Source: Bimastos eiseni (taxonomy: Eukaryota > Annelida > Clitellata > Crassiclitellata > Lumbricidae). From it: a DNA stretch of 64,000 nucleotides. The first letter of the stretch is position 1; each line of letters starts with the position of its first letter. Positions 33,706 to 44,097 of the stretch are shown here, one piece after another. Made by a program: the position numbers and the translations under genes. The notes under the pieces are model-generated. The model ran no database searches, had not been told where the DNA came from, and saw only the letters and a program-made list of their open reading frames with translations. The stretch lies in the NCBI GenBank assembly GCA_959347315.1, contig OY365807.1, forward strand, positions 11,251,287 to 11,315,286, written 5' to 3'.

Positions 33706-36182
33706 CAATGCGGCGTCCCAAGCAAGACCTGGCAAAGTATAATACCAGGCGGGATCTAGGCCATAGTTCTCACTGCATACATCTCTAAAATTCTCAAATA
33801 CATCAGCAAGCAGTAGAACATCAGTCACATTATATAAATCGTGGTATTCTCTCAACGTCTTGAATCCGAATTCGTTCCATCTGTGTATGGTTGTAGTCTT
33901 CGTCACTAATACCTGAGTCGCTAAGTATTGAGTAGAATACTGACTTTGGTGGTAGTTCTGTTACGTTCAGTCGCTCGACGGAACCAACATAATCGTAAGG
34001 ATATAATCCTTTTCTAAGCAAGAGATCGAGCTGATTACCAGAATTGTGTTTGCTTATATTCTTACACTTATCTTTGCTCAGGTTCTTCGATAAAGCGTTG
34101 AGACTCGATGCCATGAATCTACAACTATCGATGAAGCATAATTCTCGTTTAACTAATATTTACTTATTTTCTTCATTCGTAAATTTATCGACTACGGCTT
34201 CTCTGCTAAACGAGATATACTTGTCTTCGTTGTAAGTAATGCAGCTAATCTTTTCGTTATCATCACCACGTAATTTTTTACGAATAGATTACTGTCGTAA
34301 CCGGATAGATTATGGAACAATACTGGGAAAAACTTGGGAACTATATAATTTAGACGATTACAATATTCTTATGAGCGGCGCCTCTATATTTTCCAGTTAA
34401 ATGGCAATGGTCTCTAACTCGATCTTTACCCAGTTCGCCTTCGCATATGTGACAAACGATAGCGGAATCGAATAGCGCCTGTTCTTTCTTTCCGAATATC
34501 ATTCTCTTTGGAAATTTAAATCGATCATAAATATCTTTTATATTATCTATGAGAGTGTTTACAAATATCTGAGCTACATCATCGTCTATTCTCTTTGCTG
34601 TGAAAGTTATGGAAGCTTGTGAATATAGGTCATCGTCAAAACATTTTATATAATAGCAGAAAGAACTTGGGACGTGTTTTTGATATCTGTTGGTGTAAGA
34701 CATGCTGGGATCTGGTTGACAAGTGTCTATAGGTTCAATGAAAGATTTGAAATCGGCGTACACGACAAAGGGAACTCTCATCTTTCTATTATAATTTTTG
34801 AAATTCAACATAGTTCCTGGTTCTGGAAGTTCTATCTTTTGAGCGGTGTGTTGGGAACAATACTCGGTGTGTTTTTTAATGACTCTAGCTCTCCATATCC
34901 TATCAAACACTGCTTACAATAGTGCATCGAAGTGTATGAGTTTGCGTTATGAACCGCCATCAGTCTGTTGAAGTTCTTTATCCAACAATAATGCTTCTTC
35001 TGTCCGTCAGAAATGAGTAATAGGTCTACACTGATATCGCTCTCGTGCTTCGATAAATATAGTGGGAATAGGTAAACATCTTTCTCATGACCAAAGACAT
35101 TGATACTAATATTATTATTTCTCTCAAACTTACTTATCACATTAGCATCAGCTGCGACTGGGAATTCAATACTGGACCAATCAAGTTCCTCAGACTGCTT
35201 GATTAATTCTTTCGTAATTCTTTCCGAATGTTCTTCAACGGGGTTTAAAGCTCTCGTTACACACCACTTGAAACATTCTTCGTTCTTCATATTAACAATA
35301 GCCTTTTTACTCGCCAGACATTTCGGTAGTGGAATGTAAGAACTACCATTCAGCGGTTTATAAACGACCGTGTTGATTTTGAACCGCTCTAAGTCTCCAG
35401 TTACTACCACGCATCTGGAAGGCAGCCATTGATTCTAACATTTTTATCTTTCACGTTGTTATAAATTTCGCTCGTGTCGGTGGAGTCTAAAATCACCTCA
35501 GTTTTTGAATCGAACGGAAAATCCTCGGTATCTGCTTGCCCGGATTTCATATCAACACGCTCCATTGTGCAGGTGAGGACAAAGTTGACCTTAGTCTGTC
35601 GATTTCTAGACAAAAGGTCTTCCAGTTGTGGTTGAGCTGCTTTGAGAAAAGATGTGGCGTCAATTCCGTTTGCGCCTTCGACCGTGTATTATTTCGTGAA
35701 GCCCTTGATAGCTGCGGCCGTCTCTTTTATTTCGCGTGTTTCATAAGAATTTTACTGAATATAGAATTCACTTTGGCTTTCAGTGCTTCTATCTTCTCAT
35801 TCACCTTACTCTTTGATTCTTCAGGTATGTACCCTTCAATCCACTTTGCGAACGTATTAATGCCGGACTTTGTATTATCAAGGACTTTTCGTATCGCTGA
35901 GACCGGTACGGGAGCGAGTGTTGAGATTCCAATCTCGGGAACGGGTGCGTCCAGCAAACTAGCATTGGATGAGATTGGCGCAAAATGTGAGGGGATGAGT
36001 GTTTGAGACACATTAGCTTCAATTTTAGCAATCAAATCCGCTTTACGCCGCAGTCTCGTATAACCAACCATACCCTTCTGTTTCGCAATTTTTCTTAGTT
36101 CGATCACAGTCTGCTTCGAGTATTCCATTTTATATTGGAGTGGCATTCCTTTAAGTCGAAGTGAGAAAATATTTTCATCCAT
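33695..36182 (-). pseudogene. Polinton protein-primed DNA polymerase B with SAP-like N-terminal region, palm domain missing
   Basis: Read on the minus strand. The first part (36182-35727, open) has YSKQTVIELRKIAKQKGMVG and YTRLRRKADLIAKI, a SAP-like helix pair. A frame change at about 35725 and a TAA at about 35690 lead to the polymerase proper. Exo I is VYADFKSF, where the usual catalytic Glu is Lys. A Cys/His cluster CHICEGELGKDRVRDHCH follows. Exo II is DSCRFMASSL and exo III is YHDLYNVTDVLLLADVF. The sequence stops at GLAWDAAL, where the capsid gene joins, so the palm motifs (Asp-x-x-Ser-Leu-Tyr-Pro and YxDTD) are absent. At least five frame changes or stops are present. Confidence 0.9.
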
Positions 36183-36184
36183 TT

Positions 36185-36420
36185 TATATATGAGAGTATT
36201 TTTGTTTGATTGTTGAACAATGACTCATCATCGAAACTGATGACTCATCATCGAAACTATTAGAAATTCCCGTGACCTTTGACCTATTGGCGGACGTTTT
36301 GACCAGGGGCTTTGCGAATGAATTGTTGCTCATCATCAAAACTTTTGGAAATGTCCTGGCGTTTTTTTAGTCTGTTGGTTGATGTTTGACCTAGGAGTTT
36401 AGGTTTGTGTAGGAATTGCT
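36185..36420. repeat. Polinton right subterminal repeats
   Basis: A 20-bp unit (TGACTCATCATCGAAACTGA) occurs twice in tandem at 36221-36260. A degenerate copy, CTCATCATCAAAACTTTTGG, follows about 100 bases later. A single inverse copy lies at 27316-27333 just inside the left repeat, so the right end has been expanded. Confidence 0.85.
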
Positions 36421-36528
36421 TATTTTTAACCTGGCTATAGGTTAATAATACGTTTTGTAACCTATTAGTTAGGTGACTTTAAGCTATTTGATGGTCAGTT
36501 GTCCCAGATAGCGCAGTTTATACCTACT
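36421..36528. repeat. Polinton right terminal inverted repeat
   Basis: Inverse of 27200-27307; ends ...TTTATACCTACT directly before GGCCTG. Confidence 0.95.
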
Positions 36529-36534
36529 GGCCTG

Positions 36535-37210
36535 CATGTGTATGTATGCACAAATGTGTGCAAGTAAGTGTGCTCCTTAATTTGAATAGCGCCTTTTTAG
36601 AGTGTTTCGCATATATTCATCGTATGCACTAAAATCTTACCCGGTGCCGTACGATTTTGTCTATCCCAAAATATATCGAGGGCCGGTAAGATTATAAACC
36701 TCTTTTATTTATCGATCGCCCTTTGTGAAAGGTGTAAAGGCCGCAGGAAGAAACGAAAGGATGAAGAGTTGCAGAGGCAGAAGAGCAAGAAACCGACAAC
36801 AACCAGGAACATAAACAATAGTAAAAACGTGTACATGTAGAAACCTAAAGAATAAATTAAGCGATGATGAACGACTCTGTGAGAACATAAAATGAAACTC
36901 ACTCAGCCAGTAGTAACTCAATCAACCGGCACCAACTGCAACATGAATTTATGTAATGTAATTACTGTAATGCAATGTAATGTAGAGATTTTCAGCGCCC
37001 ACAGAATATCGCGTCTCACGTCAGTGAGACCAGCTTATTCACCGGCGCTAGAGAACACTGAAACCAGTATTAGCAACAGAAGCGTCACAAACAGCAGAAG
37101 CGACAATAAACAACATTATTCAAGCGTCCTTAAAATATGTCTGAAAGGCACTTTTGCCTGAAACATTGATTTTCACATTATCTGTATAAAAATATAGACA
37201 AGATTCTGTG
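36535..37210. other. GRIP intron sequence right of the Polinton
   Basis: No gene. About 36940-37080 (TAATGTAATG... then CAGCGCCCACAG...CACGTCAGTGAGACCAG) resembles 44800-44860, suggesting an unnamed interspersed repeat. Confidence 0.4.
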
Positions 37211-37690
37211 TGTGTGTCTCAGTCCGGCTATGCATTTGCACAGTTTAAGGCTATTGACTCGAAACCTACGCCGTTGGCTCAGGTAACACCTGGGAGACCC
37301 AGTAGAGGGGTTGATGAACCTCGCTGGCCGCCCCCTTCCCGGTCTCCATGGACAAAAGCCTGTCTTAGGACCACCGCAAGGAAAGCTTCCTTCTTAGAAG
37401 TGTGTCTACGAAAAACACCTGTCTGCCACACCTCTTTTTCTTTTACACCGTTATGAACGATGGACGGTTTGGGAGATATCGTACAGGTAGCAGATATCTC
37501 TCTGTCCGGCTATGCATTTGCACAGACTTAAGCTATTGACTCAAAACCTTCGCCGTTGGCTCGGGAAACCCTGAGACACCCAGTAGAGGGTTTGGTGAAT
37601 CCCGCGGACGCTGTCTTCCTGCACTCCAGGGCCAAAAACCTGTCTCAACCCGTGCAACGCCGCGTTCCCCAGCTGGTCTACAATAAGGAA
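37211..37690 (+). repeat. Interspersed repeat family, two direct copies
   Basis: TCCGGCTATGCATTTGCACA occurs at about 37221 and about 37506. Both are followed by CTATTGACTC, CGCCGTTGGCTC and CCCAGTAGAGGG. The second copy ends AACCCGTGCAACGCCG. GGGAGATATCGTACAG lies at the start of the second copy. An inverted relative is at 53.9-54.3 kb. It has no coding content I can recognise; it could be the 3' end of a LINE or a non-autonomous derivative. Confidence 0.8.
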
Positions 37691-37745
37691 GGTTCGTAGC
37701 AGCTCGATGTGGATTCACGTAGATTCTGTTGAATTGTTTTGTTAG

Positions 37746-37891
37746 GGAGGGCACACTTCAGGTGGGCGATCGTATCATTGAAATCAATGGACTGGATGTG
37801 TCGCGCGTCACGGTTAAACAGGCTGCCACAATGTTGAACGAGGCGGAAAATGACGTCATACTTCTCATAGAATATGATGTCGAGGTGCTCG
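37746..37891 (+). CDS. GRIP: GRIP exon: PDZ2, second half
   Basis: Acceptor gaattgttttgttag, donor gtatgt, phase 2 in and phase 1 out. Reads EGTLQVGDRIIEINGLDVSR, then the alpha-B helix VKQAATMLNEAEND and VILLIEYDVEVL. The VGDRI-EING motif is the typical middle of a PDZ domain and completes the half at 25501-25657. Length 146 bases, the same as the second-half exons of PDZ5 and PDZ6. Confidence 0.95.
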
Positions 37892-38350
37892 GTATGTTCC
37901 TGAATTTCAGTCTCGCTTCGCTGCTTTCGCTGTCGAGTATTGATTAAAACGTATAGAAGCACGTGTTATTACAACCAAGTTAATTATAAAGATGAGGAGT
38001 TTAACGTAATTACTAACTATGGCATGATTATATTCACTCTGAGCATCTTTAAAGTATCTTTTGATGGCGCAATATAAATGTATGCATTACTTCATACAAA
38101 CATAAATACATACTAGCATAAGCACCTACAAACATGAACACTTGCGCACATACATAATTACCGTTATTGTCGTCATCATTTGTGTACGGCATCATTGCTT
38201 TTGTCTTGCCGATAAAATACAGGCCTACGCCATCTCTATGTATACAATATTGAGAGGGAAATATATAGCAGAGTAATCTTGTGTGAGGAGTCTGCATTCA
38301 TTGGTACAAAAAGAGTGAATAACTGTTTTCGTGTGTTTACGTGCGTATAG

Positions 38351-38498
38351 AATGGATTTCAAATGCTGCTGGACCCGTTGTGGTCGAGATAGAGAAACCA
38401 GTTGGTAAAGTCCTTGACATTACACTGTCTTCCACCATCTGGAACGGCGTCAATGTCATCTACATTGACAGTGTCTACGAGGCAGGAACTGCAGACAG
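38351..38498 (+). CDS. GRIP: GRIP exon: PDZ3, first half
   Basis: Acceptor gtttacgtgcgtatag, donor gtcagg, phase 1 in and phase 2 out. GPVVVEIEKPVGKVLDITLS replaces the canonical Gly-Leu-Gly-Phe loop with Val-Leu-Asp-Ile, as GRIP PDZ3 also departs from consensus. It continues VNVIYIDSVYEAGTADR. The degenerate loop suggests weak or non-canonical C-terminal ligand binding. Confidence 0.93.
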
Positions 38499-38804
38499 GT
38501 CAGGCGACATCATCTCACAACTAAATAGCCATCTCTAATTGGGTAATTTGTCGATATCTTGGCAATTGAGTCTTCGTGTCCTCTTTAAGTATCTCCACAA
38601 AACCTATGCATTTCCAATGATATTGATAGCAACGGCCTCGAAATATTGTACACGTTTCATAATAAAGCGACTCAAATGACCCGATAAAACAAACAGAACG
38701 TTATTCTCAAATTATTATCAGCATTTCCGAATATAGTTTAGTGGGAACGGATACTATATTCACGCAGGTGCATGTTGAGTATATACACAAGAAAACATTA
38801 TATT

Positions 38805-39065
38805 GGTGTGGCACAGTGGCCGATCGGTTAGAGCGGTCAGTCCGTAACGTTCAGTGTGGCTGAGCGCGCGGGTTCGAGCCTCGTCCGGGGCGTCAGTCGC
38901 TGTGTAGGGACCTTGAGCAAGTCCTTCGCGCATCATTGCTCTGCAGTACAACTGCAATTGCGCCGTCGAGGCGTGTGTATGCACTTCTGAGCAAAAAGAT
39001 GTTGGAAGAAGGGCGGTATAAAATTTCGGAAATGAAATGAAAAATGATATGAAATAAAGAAAACG
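38805..39065 (+). mobile_element. tRNA-derived SINE
   Basis: TGGCACAGTGGCC...GGTTAGAGCG is an A box and GGGTTCGAGCC (about 38870) a B box. The body includes GACCTTGAGCAAGTCCTT, shared in part with the SINE at 22.1 kb. The tail is A-rich (AAATGAAATGAAAAATGA). It is not a working tRNA gene: the first arm is too long and there is no acceptor-stem pair. Confidence 0.85.
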
Positions 39066-39082
39066 CGCAGCTGTACCGCATT

Positions 39083-39155
39083 GTACCATATAAATATGCG
39101 CATTTGTTTTATACCATATAAATATGCGGAATTGTTTTTTACCATGTAAGTATGC
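39083..39155. repeat. Short tandem repeat directly after the SINE
   Basis: TACCATATAAATATGCG occurs twice, then TACCATGTAAGTATGC, spaced about 29-31 bases with TTGTTTT between. Confidence 0.85.
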
Positions 39156-39587
39156 AAAGTGATCGAGGTTAGAAAGGCTGATTCATATAGCTGTGGTTAT
39201 GTCTAGTATTTGTGCAAATAAAGTTACTAAACTTTCTATAGTTTAAATATGTCCTCTGTGTTGCGCACTAAACATAATTTATTTAGCACAATAATTAGCC
39301 CTTGTGAGGCAATGTAAAATCCTACGTTATCATAAGGTTGGCTGCCACATCCAACCTACGCGCAATTTATTAATGGAAAGTTGGGAAAAGATTTGAGGCA
39401 TAGACGACGATGATTGAGAATGATAAAAATGATCTACCCAATAGGTGTTCGTGTGGTCTGGACCAATGAGGAGGAAAGGGTCACTGTTACGATTAGGGTT
39501 GGAGTTGCGGTGGGGTTAGGTCTGGGCTAACCACGACACCAAAATCATGTTAGAGCTTTGAAGTAATCGAGCATTTTAACTGAACGT
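39156..39587. other. GRIP intron, nothing recognised
   Basis: No exon, repeat family or RNA gene visible. Confidence 0.5.
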
Positions 39588-39879
39588 CTCGTTTAATTCA
39601 ATTCTTCGTTTAATTCAATTCTTCGTTTAATTCATTTCTTCGTTTAATTCAATTCTTCGTTTAATTCAATTCTTCGTTTAATTCAATTCTTCGTTTAATT
39701 CAATTCTTCGTTTAATTCAATTCTTCGTTAATTCAATTCTTCGTTTTATTCAATTCTTCGTTTAATTCAATTCTTCGTTAAATTCAATTCTTCGTTTAAT
39801 TCAATTCTTCGTTTAACTCAATTCTTCGTTTAATTCAATTCTTCGTTTAATTCAATTCTTCGTTTATTCAATTCTTCGG
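39588..39879. repeat. 15-bp minisatellite (TTCGTTTAATTCAAT)n
   Basis: About 19 copies with very few substitutions, ending 28 bases before the PDZ3b exon, so it borders the splice acceptor region. Confidence 0.97.
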
Positions 39880-39907
39880 TACTCAGATCGCGCAGTTTAT
39901 CTTTCAG

Positions 39908-40107
39908 AAGCGGTGCTATGCATATTGGTGATCACGTGCTGCGGATCGATGGCATTCCAGTTGGAAGGAGAAGCGCAGATGAAGCCACCGCCCTTCTCCA
40001 GTCTAATAAAACGGAACGAATCCAGCTGGAGATATTTCCAGTCAGTGCCCAAGTCACCGCAGGCGACATTGACTTTTCCTCTCACAAATCGACGACTACC
40101 GTCTTGG
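39908..40107 (+). CDS. GRIP: GRIP exon: PDZ3, second half, plus linker
   Basis: Acceptor gcagtttatctttcag, donor gtaaag, phase 2 in and phase 1 out. SGAMHIGDHVLRIDGIPVGR, then SADEATALLQSNKTERIQLE and IFPVSAQ complete PDZ3. It aligns with GRIP1 PDZ3 (Gly-Ala-Leu-His-Val-Gly-Asp-His). The last 25 codons are a Thr/Ser linker. Confidence 0.95.
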
Positions 40108-40192
40108 GTAAAGTTCATTCGCTCATGGCGACTTCCATATATTATTGCACTTCTGCATTTTGTTACAGCATGAATATGTTACGAGATTTCTT

Positions 40193-40455
40193 CCCCACTT
40201 GCGTCTCCCCACTTGCCTCTCCCCACTTGCCTCTCCCCACTTGCGTCTCCCCACTTGCCTCTCCCCACTTGCCTCTCCCCACTTGCGTCTCCCCACTTGC
40301 CTCTCCCCACTTGCGTCTCCCCACTTGCCTCTCCCCACTTGCGTCTCTCCACTTGCCTCTCCCCACTTGCCTCTCCCCACTTGCGTCTCCCCACTTGCCT
40401 CTCCCCACTTGCCTCTCCCCACTTGCGTCTCCCCACTTGCGTCTCTCCACTTGTC
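40193..40455. repeat. 14-bp minisatellite (CCCCACTTGCCTCT / CCCCACTTGCGTCT)n
   Basis: About 19 copies alternating two variants (CCT and CGT). It begins 86 bases after the PDZ3b donor. Long frames on both strands across it are repeat artefacts. Confidence 0.97.
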
Positions 40456-40805
40456 TTGCCCTAGCGGCGAAATCGGTTTTGAAATGAATAAACCTAGATG
40501 TTGGTGTTGAATACGACCACCATCCTACGTGGTCCTAGGCTAAAAGATAATCGCACCATCAAATGACTGCCTCTCGGCTATCGCTTAATTAAAGACAATT
40601 GCTTAATCTTATACATTATACTGTAAATGATAAACCATTAATAATCAGATAAATGGTTTCTTGGTTGACTAGACATACAGGCATTGCTTAGGCCTCAGTT
40701 GATTTGATGTGACTCAAATTTAAATTCGAGTGCTGCTAATGAAGCTAACCTATGTGTATGAACTGTTACAATGGCAATGCTAAGTTAAATTAAATCGCAT
40801 AAGAT

Positions 40806-41010
40806 CGGGTTATTTGATTGGATTTGGTTTATTAATTGAATTGGGTTTATTTGATTGGATTGGGTTTATTTGATTGGATTGGGTTTATTTGATTGGATTG
40901 AGTTTATTTGATTGGATTGGGTTTATTGATTGGATTAGGTTTATTGATTGGATTTAGTTTATTTGATTGGATTAGGTTTATCTGATTGGATTAGGTTGTT
41001 TAGATTGGAT
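40806..41010. repeat. Minisatellite of about 18 bp (TTTATTTGATTGGATTGG)n
   Basis: Eleven or so copies, diverging towards the right; variants with TTTATTGATTGGAT occur. Confidence 0.93.
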
Positions 41011-41437
41011 TGCAGTAAATTAGTTCAACAAAGAGTCATCAATAGCATAAGGTATCTTGAAACGTACCTATGACACCCAACTAACTCTGCCAATGGCTGC
41101 ACGCTGGTAGTGTAAGGCTCAATTGAGGAGGGTGACGCAATGTGAGTAGCGGCTAACTAATCACACTGTCTTCCTCCAAGATACATGAAATTGTTGATTA
41201 TCTTCTCCAATCTGATCACGAGACCAGTGTTCGTTTCCGGTAAAGTCTAAGGTACTGTCTAAGGCATTGTCTCATATATTGTCTCATGCATTGTCTCAAG
41301 TATAGTGTCTATAGCATTGTCTCAGATATTGTTTTAGTCATTGTTTCAGGCATTGTGTTGTTCAGATACAGAAGGCAGATGACGATATCGGCATTTGAAT
41401 TCTTTGCTTACCTTTTATGCTTGTGTCTTTCTTTTAG
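41011..41437. other. GRIP intron, nothing recognised
   Basis: A short ATTGTCTCA-type repeat at 41240-41355. No gene. Confidence 0.5.
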
Positions 41438-41575
41438 CTTCCACTGGTCTGCCATCTTACGACAGCGCCTTGCTGCTGGAATTTGAAACTGCCATGGTCA
41501 ACGAAGCGGTCAGTTCATCGGATGACATAAGTAGCTGTTCAGCTAGTCAGCGTTTCCAACAAGTATCCTATCAAG
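41438..41575 (+). CDS. GRIP: GRIP linker exon between PDZ3 and PDZ4
   Basis: Acceptor cttgtgtctttcttttag, donor gtacgc, phase 1 on both sides, 138 bases. Encodes Ser/acidic sequence (LLLEFETAMVNEAVSSSDDI) with no fold. Its symmetric phases would allow skipping without a frame change, so alternative splicing is possible. Confidence 0.85.
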
Positions 41576-41988
41576 GTACGCATCCAAGTAAGGTAAATCA
41601 GTAATGTAGGTAGATGTCGAGCGAGGATAGGAGTTAATAGAGTTTGGAAATTCGAGAATTTTTACGTTGACAGTGTAATGATGAAATTAACATTAGTATC
41701 CCTGTTGAAATTAACTATAGGCTTACCAGTCAACAATCAACAGCTGCAGTGACAGAATTTAGAGTTTGATCGAGTTAATTGTTTAATGATGACAGGTCTT
41801 TATTCATGTAAGACCATTGTTTAATCAAGATATGCATCAGCCATGTATTTATTAAACTTAGGTATAGAGTTTCAATCATGCTAGGACTTTTTCCTCGAGG
41901 GTTGGTCTTTTGCATATCTCCTGTATATCAGTTGCACTCATGTTGTATATCTTTTCTAAGTGTGTTGTTTATCTATTGTCGGTTTTAG

Positions 41989-42481
41989 GTTCCGCACGAC
42001 GCCCTCCTCCCTCTGGAAGTCGAAGCCTGACCACCCTACGCGGATACACCCCTCCTCTACAGATGACCACGCCCCGAAGTGTCACTCCCCCAAACAATTT
42101 CCATCTGCGTAGCTTCAGCCCACATAGCTTATCCCATCACCCCATTCGTGGCAGCAACTCTCCAAACTCTTCCCTGAGCCCCACCCGAAGCGCTACACCC
42201 CCTGTCTCGTTTCGGGCTTGTAAGAGGGTCATTTCGAGTTCTCTTGGGGGTCTCCCTAACACTGGACCAGGAGTGCCAGCGAGAGCACCAACCAGTTTCA
42301 GAAAGTTTTCTAGGGCGTCCTTAAACCACGTTGACATTGCAGAGGTCGTTCTCTTTGGAGGTCCAGATGGATTCGGGCTCGATGTTGAAGCTGTTACTGT
42401 CGATGATCTGACCGCGAATGGGTCAAGCGGGGTCAACTGCCCAATGGTCACTCGTGTGGAGACAAGAGGCGAAGCTGACCG
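41989..42481 (+). CDS. GRIP: GRIP exon: Pro/Ser-rich linker and first half of PDZ4
   Basis: Acceptor tattgtcggttttag, donor gtagga, phase 1 in and phase 2 out, 163 codons. The first two thirds are Ser/Pro/Arg-rich, with repeated TPP and SP motifs (TTPRSVTPPNN, SLSPTRSATPPV), probable phosphorylation or SH3-type sites. It then reads IAEVVLFGGPDGFGLDVEAV, where GFGL is the ligand loop, ending VETRGEADR. It matches the GRIP1 region before and in PDZ4. Confidence 0.95.
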
Positions 42482-43579
42482 GTAGGAAGCAATACAATCA
42501 AATACCAAACAATGCAGCATAATTTAATGCAGTACAATTGCCTTGCCGAATGCTACAATGCAAGCAATGCAAGGATGCAATGTAGTGTCATGCAATGCAT
42601 TACAACACGGACCCCTCTATATGTAGTTGACTGTGCATTGTTTGATTTAACGCATATAATCCTCGTTCATAATTATTATTAGGCTACGTCGACCATTACA
42701 AATTATGATTCTTATGCTAACGCATAAAGCGTTTGTCCTTTGTCTTCGTCGCTGAGTGGCGCTACGTAAATTTCAGTTACGATTAACGGTAAGCCTACAC
42801 TACGATGCGTTAAATTGTGGCATAACTCTTTGCGACAGAGAGAAATAGCAAGTAATAAATGATTTCATCGTATGTTACTAACCTCCTCTTACTTTAATCT
42901 ACTTTAGGATTCCTACATACATGTAGTATACATAGACTCATCTAATCTTACCAAAGTTCACAGAACCTCTGTCAACTTCGCTTTCTATTATCGTGTCATA
43001 TAATTATACTCGATTCTACATGTATGCCAATGTGAATATTTATATGACGAAAAGAAAAAATATTATCCGAATAATCCGATCATCTTCTAAGACCTTCGTT
43101 CAGTCTGTTGATTACGTCAACCAAGTTGTTCAAGCAAGACTCCTTCAATCAGAGCAAGACTCCTTCAATCAAAGCAGACTTCATGAAAGTTTTGCCACGA
43201 ACGCAAATCTACCTATGCTATATACATATAATAATGATGGACCAGTTCCTTGATTAAAGAATTAATTAACTCTCGTCAACTATGCCGATTATGTAAGCTA
43301 TATATTTAACATGGGTAGATTTGCAGTGTTTAGTGGCAGTGTGTGACTCATATTGTATGCACACAAGGTTCGTCTCTCCTGTATTCCAAGGTAGCCATTT
43401 CGATGCTCTAAACGAAAAAAGGCGCTATACAAATGCTCTGATGCATGCATAACATATATAAGTACATGATGACAGACACCTTTCTTGATTAAAAATCCAC
43501 TTTGATAAAGAATAAACTCTCGTCAAGTATATCAATTATTTATGTGCCTTCTTTCTTGGCTGGATTCGTTTTCGTTTAG
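42482..43579. other. GRIP intron
   Basis: TGCAATG-rich low-complexity sequence at 42490-42610 and a SINE-tail-like GGCGCTATACAAATGCTCTG at about 43421. No exon seen. Confidence 0.5.
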
Positions 43580-43722
43580 GAGTGGAGTGGTCCAAGAGGG
43601 CGACCGAGTCCTAGCGATTAACGGACAGAGTCTGAGAGGAAGGACGAATGCTGACATACAGCAGATGCTCGGCTCCTGCTCGCCTGGAAGCCTGCGCCTG
43701 CTCATTGAATTCGACGTCGCAG
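43580..43722 (+). CDS. GRIP: GRIP exon: PDZ4, second half
   Basis: Acceptor tcgttttcgtttag, donor gtctct, phase 2 in and phase 1 out. SGVVQEGDRVLAINGQSLRG, then NADIQQMLGSC and LRLLIEFDVA. In mammalian GRIP1, PDZ4 packs against PDZ5 to make it competent for AMPA-receptor binding; the short spacing here preserves that tandem. Confidence 0.95.
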
Positions 43723-44016
43723 GTCTCTATTGTCTCTTGGTTCTTGAATTGATTACCTTAATAATAATAACAATAATAATAATAATATTAATAATATATT
43801 ACTAATTTCGTTTAATTTTCAAACTGACAAACCACATTATGATCATATGCACAGTGTGAACTGATGATGACAAGTTATTACAGAAGTCAAACTTAATAGG
43901 GTCGGTACCCATCCAAGGGAGCCATCAATGCGTCATTATATTGTAGTTAATTGATTTCTAAATACATGCAGTTGGAATTTGAGTAAGATTGTTAGTTAAT
44001 TGTTGTTTGGTCTTAG

Positions 44017-44097
44017 ATTCGATTGTAGTCAGCAGTGGAACAATTCTCGTTAAGCTGGTGAAGGGCGGAGGTTCAGGTCTTGGGCTGAGTCTTGCAT
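44017..44097 (+). CDS. GRIP: GRIP exon: PDZ5, first part
   Basis: Acceptor gtttggtcttag, donor gtaagt, phase 1 on both sides. DSIVVSSGTILVKLVKGGGS then GLGLSLA, the ligand loop. Unlike the other PDZ domains, PDZ5 has an additional intron directly after this strand. Confidence 0.93.

Larger units (their letters stand above)
27200..36528. mobile_element. Polinton/Maverick (adintovirus-like) element, internally deleted
   Basis: The ends are inverted repeats starting AGTAGGTATAAA; both flanks carry GGCCTG (27194-27199 and 36529-36534), an exact 6-bp target duplication as expected for Polintons. The interior encodes integrase (left end, minus strand), a PLA2-like protein (minus), packaging ATPase, probable penton, several small conserved proteins and the capsid N-terminus (plus strand), and a protein-primed DNA polymerase B (right end, minus). 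At 9.3 kb it is well below the usual 15-20 kb. A maturation protease was not found, the capsid and polymerase are both truncated at about 33.70 kb, and nearly every gene carries stops or frameshifts. It is an inactive copy inside a GRIP intron. Confidence 0.97.

Noticed and set aside
38805..38890. tRNA gene
   Set aside because: A and B boxes are present but no acceptor stem closes, and the segment continues into a SINE body and A-rich tail.
39588..40455. CRISPR-like arrays
   Set aside because: Units are contiguous 14-15 bp minisatellites without unique spacers, in an animal intron.
40145..40510. 121-codon plus frame and its counterparts
   Set aside because: Repeat translation of the 14-bp minisatellite (14 is not a multiple of 3, so all frames stay open).
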